NCBI GenBank assembly: GCA_020851455.1
Contig: JADZCT010000020.1
Coordinates: forward strand, 186,001 to 250,000
Origin: Gemmatimonadaceae bacterium
GTDB taxonomy: Bacteria > Gemmatimonadota > Gemmatimonadetes > Gemmatimonadales > Gemmatimonadaceae
DNA: 64,000 nt
Reading direction: 5' to 3'
Within the stretch, counting starts at the first letter, position 1. Every line of letters starts with the position of its first letter. The position numbers and the translations under genes are program-made. Positions 52,742-61,494 of this stretch are shown in pieces. The notes beneath the pieces were generated by a model. That model was not told the origin of the DNA, made no database searches, and worked only from the letters and a program-made list of their open reading frames with translations.

Positions 52742-52921
52742 CTACACTCCGGGAAAGCATTTACGGGCACGGCCACGTCGGTTGCCGACGTCGCAGGTGC
52801 CGATTGGAAAGCTAATCGACCTTCGTTCGAATTCGAAGCCCTCGTTTATACGCACGACTCCGCGAAAACGTCGGAGCGTGGTATGTAAGTGATTGTGGAA
52901 GCTTGTGTTAGCGCTATACTC
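52742..52921. other. Spacer downstream of fumarase
   Basis: About 180 nt without a gene. It contains a possible fumarase terminator hairpin, CTCCG-CG-AAAA-CG-T-CGGAG (52858-52876), and a short palindrome around 52822-52838. Neither has a clear T-tract. Confidence 0.35.
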
Positions 52922-54442
52922 TTAGGTCAGTACAGCCAGTTGGCGGGACTTGGCTCTCCACGCGGCCGGTCCGGTGTCGTGGACGTTGTTTCCGAGGGCA
53001 TCCACGGCGACCGTTACCGGCATCTCCTCGACCGTGAACTCGTAGATCGCTTCCATGCCCAGGTCCTCGAAAGCCACGCACCGCGCGGCCCGGATTGCCT
53101 TGGAAACCAGGTACGCTGCTCCACCCACAGCCATGAGGTAGGCGGCCTTATGCCTACGGATGGCCTCGAGCCCGACCGGCCCCCGTTCCGCCTTGCCGAT
53201 CATCGCGATGAGGCCTGTCTTGGCCAGCATCATTTCCGTGAACTTGTCCATTCTCGTGGCCGTGGTCGGGCCGGCCGGTCCCACCACCTCGTCACGGACG
53301 GGGTCTACGGGGCCTACGTAATAGATGACGCGGTTGTGGAAGTTGACCTCAGGCGGCAATGCGCTGCCGGACGCGAATATGTCAGCGATGCGCTTGTGGG
53401 CGGCGTCGCGGCCGGTGAGCAGTTTCCCGTTCAGGAGGAGGCGGTCGCCAGCTTTCCATGTGGCGACCTCCTGTGCGGTGAGGGCGTCCAGGTTTACTCG
53501 TCTGGCGTTACCGTCCGGCTGCCATGTCACGGAAGGCCATGCGCTGAGCGTGGGGATGGGGAGGTGTGCGACCCCCGTGCCATCGAGGGTGAAGTGCGCG
53601 TGTCTCGTGGCAGCGCAGTTGGGAATCATGGCTATTGGCTTCGACGCCGCGTGGGTGGGGCAATCGCTGATTTTCACATCCAGCACGGTTGAGAGGCCGC
53701 CAAGCCCCTGGGCACCGATTCCAAGCGCGTTGACCTTGTCGTAGAGCTCGATACGGAGTTCTTCCAGCTTGGACCGCGGGCCGCGGGCCTTGAGCTGGGC
53801 CATGTCAATGCGCTCCATCAGGGACTCTTTCGCAAGGAGCATTGCCTTCTCGGCGGTGCCGCCGATGCCGATTCCCAGCATCCCGGGCGGGCACCAGCCA
53901 GCACCCATCGTCGGGACGGTGTTGAGGACCCAGTCAACGATGGAGTCGCTGGGGTTCAGCATGGCGAACTTTGACTTGTTTTCGGAGCCGCCCCCTTTGG
54001 CCGCGAGCCGCACGTCAACGGTATTTCCGGGCACTACCTCGTAGTGAATGACTGCCGGCGTGTTGTCCTTCGTGTTCCTGCGGCTGAATGCCGGGTCTGC
54101 GACGATTGATGCGCGAAGCACGTTGTCGGGCTGGAGGTACGCCCGGCGCACACCCTCGTTCACCATATCGGCAACCGACATCTTCGCATCCCACTGAACT
54201 TCCATGCCAATCCTGAGGAACACAACGACGATTCCCGTATCCTGGCAGATCGGGCGATGTCCTTCCGCACACATTCGTGAGTTTGTGAGGATCTGCGCGA
54301 TCGCGTCCCTGGCAGCCGGCGACTCCTCTTTCTCGTATGCTTCGTTCAGCGCCTCGATGTAATCGAGGGGGTGATAGTACGAGATATGCTGCAGGGCATC
54401 CTGGATGGACTGGATGAAGTCGTCCTGTCTTATCGCGGTCAT
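52922..54442 (-). CDS. Fumarate hydratase, class I (iron-sulfur)
   Basis: A 506-aa single-chain class I fumarase, hydrating fumarate to malate with a [4Fe-4S] cluster. Cluster and substrate motifs include RPICQDTGIVVVF, the lysine region GSENKSKFAMLNP, WCPPGMLGIGIGGTAEKA, and the second domain with GPTTATRMDKFTEMML. It is the oxygen-sensitive type, in contrast to class II FumC. Transcribed alone; the upstream gap to the zinc-ribbon gene is 85 nt. Confidence 0.95.
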   Translation of the reverse strand: MTAIRQDDFIQSIQDALQHISYYHPLDYIEALNEAYEKEESPAARDAIAQILTNSRMCAEGHRPICQDTGIVVVFLRIGMEVQWDAKMSVADMVNEGVRRAYLQPDNVLRASIVADPAFSRRNTKDNTPAVIHYEVVPGNTVDVRLAAKGGGSENKSKFAMLNPSDSIVDWVLNTVPTMGAGWCPPGMLGIGIGGTAEKAMLLAKESLMERIDMAQLKARGPRSKLEELRIELYDKVNALGIGAQGLGGLSTVLDVKISDCPTHAASKPIAMIPNCAATRHAHFTLDGTGVAHLPIPTLSAWPSVTWQPDGNARRVNLDALTAQEVATWKAGDRLLLNGKLLTGRDAAHKRIADIFASGSALPPEVNFHNRVIYYVGPVDPVRDEVVGPAGPTTATRMDKFTEMMLAKTGLIAMIGKAERGPVGLEAIRRHKAAYLMAVGGAAYLVSKAIRAARCVAFEDLGMEAIYEFTVEEMPVTVAVDALGNNVHDTGPAAWRAKSRQLAVLT

Positions 54443-54527
54443 GATGCGATTTCCGGTATTCGTGTAAGTGACATGATCCGGGTGATGCCCCGGCCGTGCC
54501 AGCCGCGAGGCGAGCGTGCGGGTGCGC

Positions 54528-54758
54528 TCAGCTTACGTAGATGACATCGCCGTCAGCGGCAATGCCCATTTCCTGCTCGAGCCCGCAGACACCGCAGGTC
54601 TTGACGGCGTGCCAGGCTTCGTTGAGTTCGCGTCTCTGGGACGGAGTCGGCGTCTTGATCGAGAGCTTCTTGTAAGAGTACTCGCCGCAGTGCTCACACG
54701 CGTGCGCCTTCGCTATGCGCTCGGCGCGTTCGCGGGAGATGGCCTTGTGGCTTGCCAC
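54528..54758 (-). CDS. Small zinc-ribbon protein coupled to SPFH gene
   Basis: A 76-aa protein starting at GTG 54758, one base after the SPFH stop (TGACGTG), so likely re-initiated by the same ribosomes. It has two CxxC pairs, ACEHCGEYSYKKLSIK and KTCGVCGLEQEMG, separated by about 35 residues. The C-terminus IAADGDVIYVS is beta-rich. A longer ATG at 54821 would overlap the SPFH gene and adds low-complexity sequence. Function unknown. Confidence 0.7.
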   Translation of the reverse strand: MASHKAISRERAERIAKAHACEHCGEYSYKKLSIKTPTPSQRRELNEAWHAVKTCGVCGLEQEMGIAADGDVIYVS

Positions 54759-54759
54759 G

Positions 54760-55794
54760 TCACGTCCGTGCCGGCGGGAGCGGGAGGGCGCCTGATGAGG
54801 CGGCTGATACTCCGGCCGCACTACCGGTCTTCAAGACCTCCTTCAGTGCGCCAACGGCGCCCATGACGCCCGCGGCCTCGATTGGCAGGAACACCGTTGA
54901 ACCCTTGCCTTGCGTCAGGGCTGGCAGGGCTTCGATGTACTTCAGGCCGAGCAGGTACATGGCGGCTTCGCCGTCAGGGAGCGCGGAGGCGATTTTCGTT
55001 ACGGCTTCGGCTTCCGCGTTGGCCATGGCAAGGCGTGCTTCAGCAGCGCCCTGGGCCCTCAGGATGGAGGCCTCCCTCTCACCTTCGGCCTTGCGGATCT
55101 GGGCTTCACGGGCGCCTTCCGCCTCGAGGATTGCGGCACGCTTTGTTGCCTCGGCGTTCGTCACCGCGGCGCGGCGCTCGCGTTCGGCGCGCATCTGGAG
55201 TTCCATGGACTGCTGTATGTCGCGTGGAGGCGCGATTGCCTGAAGTTCGACGCGTGTGACATCCACGCCCCACCCGATTGACGCTTCCTCGATGACCTCG
55301 CGCATTCGCCTGTTGATCATGTCGCGGCTGACGAGTGTTGCGTCGAGTTCCATTTCGCCAACGATGTTGCGGAGCGTCGTGCGGGTGAGCGTCTCGAGCG
55401 CAAAGGGAAGGTTCTGCACTGCATAAGTAGCCTTCTGCGGGTCGGCCACGCGATAGTACAGCACCGCGTCAATATCAATCGTCACGTTGTCCTTCGTGAT
55501 GACCGGCTGGCTGGGGAAGTTGAGCACCTGCTCGCGCAGGTCAATGCGCGTCGTTGTTGAGGTGGCGACGCGGAGGCTGCCGCTGACGTCCGATTCCAGG
55601 AACCGGACGTCGAGCGCTTTTGGCCGCTCTATGAACGGGATCAGGATGTTGAGTCCGGAGCGCGCCAACCGGTGGAACCGGCCAAGTCGCTCGATCACCA
55701 TGACCTCGGCCTGTCCAACGATCTTGAACGACGCGGTGGCGACGAACAGACCAACCAACACAGCGCCGCCTAGAAGGACGAGGAGCGCAGTCAT
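54760..55794 (-). CDS. SPFH/band-7 membrane scaffold protein (paraslipin-like)
   Basis: A 344-aa protein with an N-terminal membrane hairpin (LLVLLGGAVLVGLFVA), then the SPFH domain (VMVIERLGRFHRLARSGLNI and VITKDNVTIDIDAVLYYRV). A long Ala/Glu/Arg coiled coil follows (NAEATKRAAILEAEGAREAQ), and a paraslipin-type tail contains YIEALPALTQGKGSTVFLP. It forms oligomeric membrane microdomains, often with an NfeD protein; no nfeD gene is adjacent here. Confidence 0.93.
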   Translation of the reverse strand: MTALLVLLGGAVLVGLFVATASFKIVGQAEVMVIERLGRFHRLARSGLNILIPFIERPKALDVRFLESDVSGSLRVATSTTTRIDLREQVLNFPSQPVITKDNVTIDIDAVLYYRVADPQKATYAVQNLPFALETLTRTTLRNIVGEMELDATLVSRDMINRRMREVIEEASIGWGVDVTRVELQAIAPPRDIQQSMELQMRAERERRAAVTNAEATKRAAILEAEGAREAQIRKAEGEREASILRAQGAAEARLAMANAEAEAVTKIASALPDGEAAMYLLGLKYIEALPALTQGKGSTVFLPIEAAGVMGAVGALKEVLKTGSAAGVSAASSGALPLPPART

Positions 55795-55848
55795 GTTGTA
55801 CCTCCAGTTTGGCCAGGTGGGGGCGAAGAGGCCAGAGGGTATGGCGGC

Positions 55849-56901
55849 CTACGGCCGCCAGTCCGCGATGAATATGTTCACGTCGCGCTCACCCTTCGCG
55901 AACCGCCCGGATCCCCAAATTAGCTTCTTTCCATCCGGGCTGAACATCGGAAAACCGTCGAACCCTTCGTCGGTTGTGACCTGCGTCAGGCCGGATCCAT
56001 CGAGCGCGATGATGTAGAGGTCGAAGTTCGAGCCGTGAGGGTTCTTGTAGTTAGATGAGAAGATGATGTGCTTGCCGTCGGGGGTCCACGACGGGCCGAA
56101 GTTGGCGCCGCCCAGATGGGTGATCTGGCGCTGGTTGGACCCATCGGCGTTCATGACCCAGAGTTCCATCTTGCTGGGGCGAACGATTCGTTGCGCGAGC
56201 AGGTCCTTGTAGTCCTTCAGTTCCGCTGCGTCGGTGGGGTGATAAGCGCGATACACGATCTGCTTGCCATCCGGCGACCACCACGGGCCTCCATCGTAGC
56301 CTACCGTATTTGTGAGGCGGCGAACGTCGGTTCCATCGACGTTCATGGTGTAGATGTCGAGGTCGCCGTCCTTCAGTGACGTGAAGACGATGCGCTTGCC
56401 GTCGGGTGAGAGGACACCCTCGGCGGTGTACACGCCATAGTTGGTAATGCGGCGCAGGTCCGAACCGTCGGTGTTCGCGGTGTAGAAGTCGAACGGATCG
56501 AGGCCCCACACGTAGCCTTTGGAGGGGTCAGGGCGGGGAGGGCAGGCGTCGCCCGTGGCGTGGGTGGAGCTGAAGAACAGCCGCTTGCCGCCCGGGAGGA
56601 TCCATCCGCAGGTGGTCTTGCCGCCCGCAGGCGACACACGGCGCATCTGCGACCCATCGGTTCGCATTACGTACTGCAGGTCGCACGGATGGTCACCGCG
56701 CGTGGCCTGGAATGTGATCCAGTTTCCGTCCTGGCTGAAGTACGCCTCGGCCTGCGTTCCCTCATCCGTGAGTTGCCGGATGTTGGCCAGGTGCGATTCT
56801 CCCGGCCTGACGGGGCGCGGGATATTGACTTGCGCGGGCGCGGGGAGCGCCAGCGCAAGGCCTCCGAGCGCGGCTGCAGCAGCAATGGGAAGGCGTCGCA
56901 T
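55849..56901 (-). CDS. Secreted PD40/TolB-like beta-propeller protein
   Basis: A 350-aa exported protein with signal MRRLPIAAAAALGGLALALPAPAQ cut after AQ. It contains five or six WD40-like PD40 repeats with the pattern xSPDGKxIxF, such as LSPDGKRIVFTSLKDGDLD and WSPDGKQIVYRAY, and T-PDGK-IIFSS. Such propellers bind peptides or polymers in the periplasm or act as non-catalytic parts of peptidases. Its ATG overlaps the S41 peptidase stop by one base, so they form a coupled pair. Confidence 0.88.
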   Translation of the reverse strand: MRRLPIAAAAALGGLALALPAPAQVNIPRPVRPGESHLANIRQLTDEGTQAEAYFSQDGNWITFQATRGDHPCDLQYVMRTDGSQMRRVSPAGGKTTCGWILPGGKRLFFSSTHATGDACPPRPDPSKGYVWGLDPFDFYTANTDGSDLRRITNYGVYTAEGVLSPDGKRIVFTSLKDGDLDIYTMNVDGTDVRRLTNTVGYDGGPWWSPDGKQIVYRAYHPTDAAELKDYKDLLAQRIVRPSKMELWVMNADGSNQRQITHLGGANFGPSWTPDGKHIIFSSNYKNPHGSNFDLYIIALDGSGLTQVTTDEGFDGFPMFSPDGKKLIWGSGRFAKGERDVNIFIADWRP

Positions 56902-58508
56902 CAGCGAGACTCCGGGCGGGACGATGGCGGCTGGGCGGCGGTCGCCCTTGCGAGGAGTTCCTTCGTGGTTCCGCCGTTGTGCAGCATGTCGAGCGCTCGC
57001 CGCAACTGCGGGTCGTTCGGGACGTCGCGCCTCTTGGCAGTGGAGTCGCCAAATGCGAGTGTCGAGATGCGAGCGTCGAGGAGCCGGTCCACGTATGACT
57101 GAGCTGCGTCGTATTCCTTGCGATCCACGGGGACGCCGCGCTTGATCATCTGCTGGTAAAGCCCTTCGCGCATTTCGGGTGTCACGGTGAAGTCCGGGCG
57201 GACTTTCTTGCTCTGGTCGAACGCGTAGTCATAAAGCGCGAGATATGCTTCCTGCGGCTTTGCGGCGAGCGCTTTGTCCAGCCGCTGTTCGGTAGCCGTG
57301 AGCGTGTCGAGCGGGACGACAATGTCGGGAGTGATTGCGCCGCCGCCGTATACGATGCGACCGCCGTCGGACTTATACCTGGGCCTTGCCGCCCGCGCCG
57401 AATCGGTCTCCAGCGAGTCGGGATGAACCTCGACCAGCTGGCCGTCGTCGGTGAGCTTGCGCTCACGCTGGATGGACCGGCCGCTTGGCGTGTACCACTT
57501 GGCCGTGGTGAGCTTGATTGCGTAGCCGCCGTCGAGCCGGTACATGGACTGGACGAGGCCCTTTCCGAACGAAGTGGAGCCCATGAGCAGCGCGCGGTCG
57601 TGGTCCTGCAGCGCGCCCGCGACGATCTCGGAGGCGGACGCCGAACGGCCATTGATCAGCACGACCAGCGGTACCGTCGGCGCGAGCGGGGTCTGCGTCG
57701 TTGTGTGTGTTACAGTTGGCTCGTCACGTGAGCGGACGCTCAGGATCTCGACTCCCTTCGGGAGGAACATGTTGGCGAGCGTGTCGGCCTGCTCGAGGAA
57801 GCCGCCGGGGTTGCCGCGCAGGTCGAGCACGAACGACCTGGCTCCCTCGCGCGTCAGGCGAGCGAGCGATTCGCGAACCTCCGCCGATGCCGTCTCGTTG
57901 AACCCCTGGAGCGGGACGTAGCCGACCTTCCCATCGAGCATGATGGCAAACGGAACGGCAGGAATGCGGACTACCTCCCTCGTGAACTTCACTTCGAACG
58001 GCTCCGGCACCCCTGGGCGCAGGAACCTGGCGGCAACCTGTGTGCCGGCCGGCCCCTTCAAGGACGCCGAGACCTGATCAATCTTCCAGTTGCGGACGCT
58101 CATGGTGTCCACGCCAACGATCTTGTCGCCGACGCGAATCCCGGCGCGTTCAGACGGGGTATGCGGGTACACTTTCGCGACGGTGATGAGCCCGTCCTGG
58201 CTCTCGATCGCCATCCCGATCCCGCCGTAGAATCCGGCGGTGTTCTGGTTGAACATCTCCAGATCCTTTGGCGAATAGAGTTCGGCGTAGGGATCCTTAA
58301 GTTCTGCTACGAGCCCACGTGCTGCCTTCTCGTAGAGACTGCCGACAGCAATGGAGTCTACGTAGCGATCGTTCACGATCGCTATCACCTGCTGAAAGAG
58401 GCGCACGCCGGCCTGCGGCTGGCGTCCCTGAACGATGAAGCCGCCGACCGTCAACGGTATGGCTGCGGCCAAGGTAACGAGGCCGATCCGTGCTCCGGGG
58501 AGTTTCAC
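56901..58508 (-). CDS. S41 (C-terminal processing) peptidase
   Basis: A 535-aa exported serine protease of the CtpA family with an N-terminal membrane or signal segment. The PDZ domain covers about residues 95-175 (HTPSERAGIRVGDKIVGVDT). The catalytic serine lies in NGRSASASEIVAGAL and the lysine in GSTSFGKGLVQ. The C-terminal 140 residues form an additional helical domain beyond the usual Ctp core. It degrades or processes envelope proteins; its coupled PD40 partner may help substrate selection. Confidence 0.93.
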   Translation of the reverse strand: MKLPGARIGLVTLAAAIPLTVGGFIVQGRQPQAGVRLFQQVIAIVNDRYVDSIAVGSLYEKAARGLVAELKDPYAELYSPKDLEMFNQNTAGFYGGIGMAIESQDGLITVAKVYPHTPSERAGIRVGDKIVGVDTMSVRNWKIDQVSASLKGPAGTQVAARFLRPGVPEPFEVKFTREVVRIPAVPFAIMLDGKVGYVPLQGFNETASAEVRESLARLTREGARSFVLDLRGNPGGFLEQADTLANMFLPKGVEILSVRSRDEPTVTHTTTQTPLAPTVPLVVLINGRSASASEIVAGALQDHDRALLMGSTSFGKGLVQSMYRLDGGYAIKLTTAKWYTPSGRSIQRERKLTDDGQLVEVHPDSLETDSARAARPRYKSDGGRIVYGGGAITPDIVVPLDTLTATEQRLDKALAAKPQEAYLALYDYAFDQSKKVRPDFTVTPEMREGLYQQMIKRGVPVDRKEYDAAQSYVDRLLDARISTLAFGDSTAKRRDVPNDPQLRRALDMLHNGGTTKELLARATAAQPPSSRPESR

Positions 58509-58667
58509 TGGCGTGGATCCTTATCTGTAAAGGCGAACTTCGAGACCATGAAAGGGAATATGCCTTGAATACGCTTGAAGCAAAGCCGTCGTTCCCTGTG
58601 GGTCGGGGCTGGCACGGCATCTGGCGATGCCGCGTAAACGGCGGATCGTCAACGACTTGCCTGCCTG

Positions 58668-59525
58668 TCAAGCAACGGGACGGCTGAGTGTGTACTCGAC
58701 GAACCACGCCCGTTCGTCTCTGGTGATCGAGGCGGTTTGCAGCAGTCCGGCCGTGAGGAGCATCTCGTGGGCGGGCTGGAGCACCCGCTGCAGGTGCGAT
58801 GGAAACCGTTGGACGAGCGGGAGTTGCTCGGCGAGCAGTTCGAGAGGAACCCGCCAGAGGCCATCTTCGTGGGCGGGCCGCTGGAATTCTAGCAGTCGGT
58901 AGATTCTCCGAGCAACCGGAGATGACAGCGCGAAGTACCGTGAAGCAGAGACAGCTACAGCGTGGCCGGCTGCCAGGTTAGTCCTGAGCGCCGTCGCAAT
59001 CGTGACGCGGGCATCGCCCGGCTCGGCGTTGGTGAGCGCTGGGAATAGTCCGAGCTGGTCGCGCTCCATCGCCCTTCGCCGTTCGATGGTCAGCGCCGAC
59101 AGCACGGAGAAGGTGCCATTGAACGGCTTTCCGGCGACATGGTACGCGTGGTCAGACTCCAGCCGTGTACGATGAAGCCGGGTGAGCGCGGATCGGAGCT
59201 GTGCATAGGTTCTGCCGTCCACGCGCCGACCCATCGAGCGCAGGAATGCGTGAAGGGTGAAGGCGAGGGAGCCTTCTGGTGGCTGGCCCAAATCATGGTA
59301 GCGGCGGAAGATCTCGACGTACACGTCCTGGTCGAAGGTTCCCGGGAGCCGTTCGCCGGGCGCCGGCATGACACGCCACCGGCCTCCGGTCGTCGGCTCG
59401 AAGTCAATGGAGGCTTCGTCCGACGAATCGCTGAGTCGAAACACGGGCATCTGCTCGAATGAGCGGTCGAGGAGGACAACGCGCGCGGTGCTGCGGTTGC
59501 CGCGGCGTTGGTTCCCGGCAGTCAC
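58668..59525 (-). CDS. Replication initiator protein A (RPA)-like protein
   Basis: A 285-aa protein resembling the plasmid RPA initiator family. The first winged-helix region has DQDVYVEIFRRYHDLGQPPE, FTLHAFLRSMGRRVDGRTYA and QLRSALTRLHRTRLESDHAY. The second half has SRYFALSSPVARRIYRLLEF and LAEQLPLVQRFPSHLQRVL, the same order as plasmid RPA proteins. Here it is a chromosomal gene, about 50 kb from dnaA, at the end of a MerR-like/SDR/RPA operon with 4-nt overlap to the SDR gene. It may be domesticated or a relic of plasmid integration. Initiator activity is not shown. Confidence 0.75.
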   Translation of the reverse strand: MTAGNQRRGNRSTARVVLLDRSFEQMPVFRLSDSSDEASIDFEPTTGGRWRVMPAPGERLPGTFDQDVYVEIFRRYHDLGQPPEGSLAFTLHAFLRSMGRRVDGRTYAQLRSALTRLHRTRLESDHAYHVAGKPFNGTFSVLSALTIERRRAMERDQLGLFPALTNAEPGDARVTIATALRTNLAAGHAVAVSASRYFALSSPVARRIYRLLEFQRPAHEDGLWRVPLELLAEQLPLVQRFPSHLQRVLQPAHEMLLTAGLLQTASITRDERAWFVEYTLSRPVA

Positions 59526-60247
59526 GGTGAGAGTTCCACCACCTGGCCGGTGATAGCGTCCGCATCCGCGGACGCAAGGAACATGATCGCCGATGCGACA
59601 GCGTCGCGTTCGACGTAACGCGTGTCCCCAGGCATGGAGGCGAGGTTGGTTGATGTCCGAACGGGGCCCGGGGCGATGGCGTTTGCTCTTACGCCATGTG
59701 AGTGCCCTTCCTGTGCGACTGCCTGCATCAGCCCGATGACGGCCATCTTGGCCATGACGTAGGCGGACATGCCGCGGACGCGGGCTCCGGGAAGCGCAGT
59801 GGCGCTGGTCGTGAAGATCACCACTCCGGACGACTCGCGAAGCGCCGGAAGGAAAGCGCGTGTAGCGCAGTACGCTGTCGCAACGTTGACTGCGTACTGC
59901 GAGGCAAGGACGGCCGGGTCGCTATCCGCTACCGGGCCGGAGAACGCGAAGCCGCCCGCGATGTTCACGAGGACGTCCACCCGGCCTGCGACGCGCAGAA
60001 CGTCGCGTGCGAGCACGGTGCATGCCGAGTGGTCGGTCAGGTCGCACGCGAACGGGTGGACGCGGCTCCCTGCAGCGGCGAGGTCGGCTGCTCGTTCCTC
60101 TGCGTCGGCGAGGCGTCTGGCGACGATTGATACCACCGCGCCGGTCAGGGCGAATGCGTGCGCGACCGTCTCGCCGATCTGGCCCGAGCGCCCTACGCCA
60201 GTAACGACCACAGACCTGGCGTGCATGGCGCGTTCAGTCGAGGTCAT
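59522..60247 (-). CDS. Short-chain dehydrogenase/reductase
   Basis: A 241-aa NAD(P)-dependent SDR from ATG 60247. The cofactor motif VVVTGVGRSGQIGETVA is a variant of TGxxxGxG. NIAGG follows, then the catalytic Ser (TTSATALPG), and YVMAKMA supplies the YxxxK pair. The C-terminus SADADAITGQVVELSP fits FabG-like enzymes. It overlaps the MerR-like gene by 14 nt and the RPA gene by 4 nt. Substrate unknown. Confidence 0.9.
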   Translation of the reverse strand: MTSTERAMHARSVVVTGVGRSGQIGETVAHAFALTGAVVSIVARRLADAEERAADLAAAGSRVHPFACDLTDHSACTVLARDVLRVAGRVDVLVNIAGGFAFSGPVADSDPAVLASQYAVNVATAYCATRAFLPALRESSGVVIFTTSATALPGARVRGMSAYVMAKMAVIGLMQAVAQEGHSHGVRANAIAPGPVRTSTNLASMPGDTRYVERDAVASAIMFLASADADAITGQVVELSP

Positions 60248-60782
60248 CGCGAGCAATCGCGGCGCGGATGGCCTCACGCATGGCGATTAGCGTAGCTGGG
60301 CTTGCGGCCGGAAGGTCGCCACGAACGGTGACTTCGATGCCATCGCTGACCACGATCCGGCGCCAATTGGTTGGCTGATCCATGGGGTCGGGCTGTCCGG
60401 CCACCGCGGCGATTTCCAGGGCCGGCCCCAGCGCGGCGGCGACGCGGCGCTCGAGCGCGTCGCCGGCAAGGCCACTCAGTTCCGCTCGGATGCCGTCGAG
60501 AGTCCGACCTTCGCGTTGGCGAATCTTGATGGCAAGGAGCTGCAGCAGGTGCCGGTAGTGATAGGTCGCTGCCGTGCCGCGGCCTTCAGGGTGATCCATG
60601 AGGCCTGTGGCCACATAGAAGCGAACGGCCCGTGCACTGGGAATGGCGCGAGCTGACGCGTTGGTTGGGCGGATGCCGGCGGCATCAATGAGCGCCGTGA
60701 CATGCGCGGCCAGGCCGCGTGCGTTCCACGGCGCCTGCCGCGCATGGGCGCGTAGCATCATTACCGGCGTCTCGGGCGCCAT
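60234..60782 (-). CDS. MerR-like transcriptional regulator
   Basis: A 182-aa protein with a winged-helix pattern of the MerR superfamily: SARAVRFYVATGLMDHPEGRGTAA followed by YHYRHLLQLLAIKIRQREGRTLDGIRAEL, where the wing and the helix that selects spacing are clear. The C-terminal region (VVSDGIEVTVRGDLPAASP) is unlike known effector domains. First gene of the MerR-like/SDR/RPA operon. No operator was identified. Confidence 0.8.
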   Translation of the reverse strand: MAPETPVMMLRAHARQAPWNARGLAAHVTALIDAAGIRPTNASARAIPSARAVRFYVATGLMDHPEGRGTAATYHYRHLLQLLAIKIRQREGRTLDGIRAELSGLAGDALERRVAAALGPALEIAAVAGQPDPMDQPTNWRRIVVSDGIEVTVRGDLPAASPATLIAMREAIRAAIARDDLD

Positions 60783-60815
60783 TGGCTGGCCCAGACCGGG
60801 CGGCTTCAGCCCCGT

Positions 60816-61424
60816 CTACTTCTTGGGGCGTGCCTTCGGGCGCGGAGCCGACTTCTTGCTGGACGCGGCCTTCTTGCGGGCTCCGCCCTTGCTGCCGGCC
60901 TTCTTCGCTGAGGGCTTGACCGACTTGCGTCCCGCCGACGTTGTCCTTACGGCCTTTCTGGCTACGGCCTTTTTCTTCGGCTTGGTCGCCGCCTTCTTCG
61001 CGGCTGACTTCACCGGCTTGGCCTTGGTCTTCGGCTCTGGCCTGGATGCCTTTGTGGGGGACTTCGGCGCATACTCGGACGGCGCACGCGGTCTGGGCGG
61101 GCTAACCGGGGCAGCCGGTGCCGGGGAGGGGGGGGGCGATACCGTGGCGGGCTGCCGGCCGCGGCGCCCAATGGGGGTTTCGCCGAAGAGGTCGGACTCT
61201 TCCTCTTCTTCTGTCGCCTCTACCGGCTCGGCGGGCTCTTCGTCGTCGTCGGGGGCATCCTCGGCGCTGTCCCACAGGGAGTCGCTGTGGTCCTTGGTCA
61301 CCGCCCAGCCGCCATCCTCGTCGTCATCCTCGTCGTATGACGAACTGCCGCCACCCGTATACCCGCTGCTGTCTTCGCTGTCGTCGTCGTAGCCGCGTTC
61401 GAAACCTGCCGCGTCGCTCGCCAT
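60816..61424 (-). CDS. Bipolar acidic/basic protein with histone H1-like tail
   Basis: A 202-aa low-complexity protein. Residues about 10-80 are acidic (YDEDDDEDGGWAV, ATEEEEESDLFGE). A Pro-rich linker follows, and from about 115 to the end the chain is Lys/Ala/Ser-rich (KPVKSAAKKAATKPKKK and similar), like histone H1 or AlgP/HU C-terminal tails. Such tails bind DNA. ATG 61424 has a GGGAGG site 5 nt upstream, better than the ATG at 61466. The DNA-binding role is inferred from composition only. Confidence 0.78.
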   Translation of the reverse strand: MASDAAGFERGYDDDSEDSSGYTGGGSSSYDEDDDEDGGWAVTKDHSDSLWDSAEDAPDDDEEPAEPVEATEEEEESDLFGETPIGRRGRQPATVSPPPSPAPAAPVSPPRPRAPSEYAPKSPTKASRPEPKTKAKPVKSAAKKAATKPKKKAVARKAVRTTSAGRKSVKPSAKKAGSKGGARKKAASSKKSAPRPKARPKK

Positions 61425-61494
61425 GGGAGCCTCCCTGAAGTGCCGAAAACCACGTTCAATATGCACCGCTGAATACTATGCGCACGCTGAAACG

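Noticed and set aside
52818-52840. TTCGAA-containing palindrome reminiscent of a tRNA T-loop
   Set aside because: No cloverleaf stems or CCA end around it.
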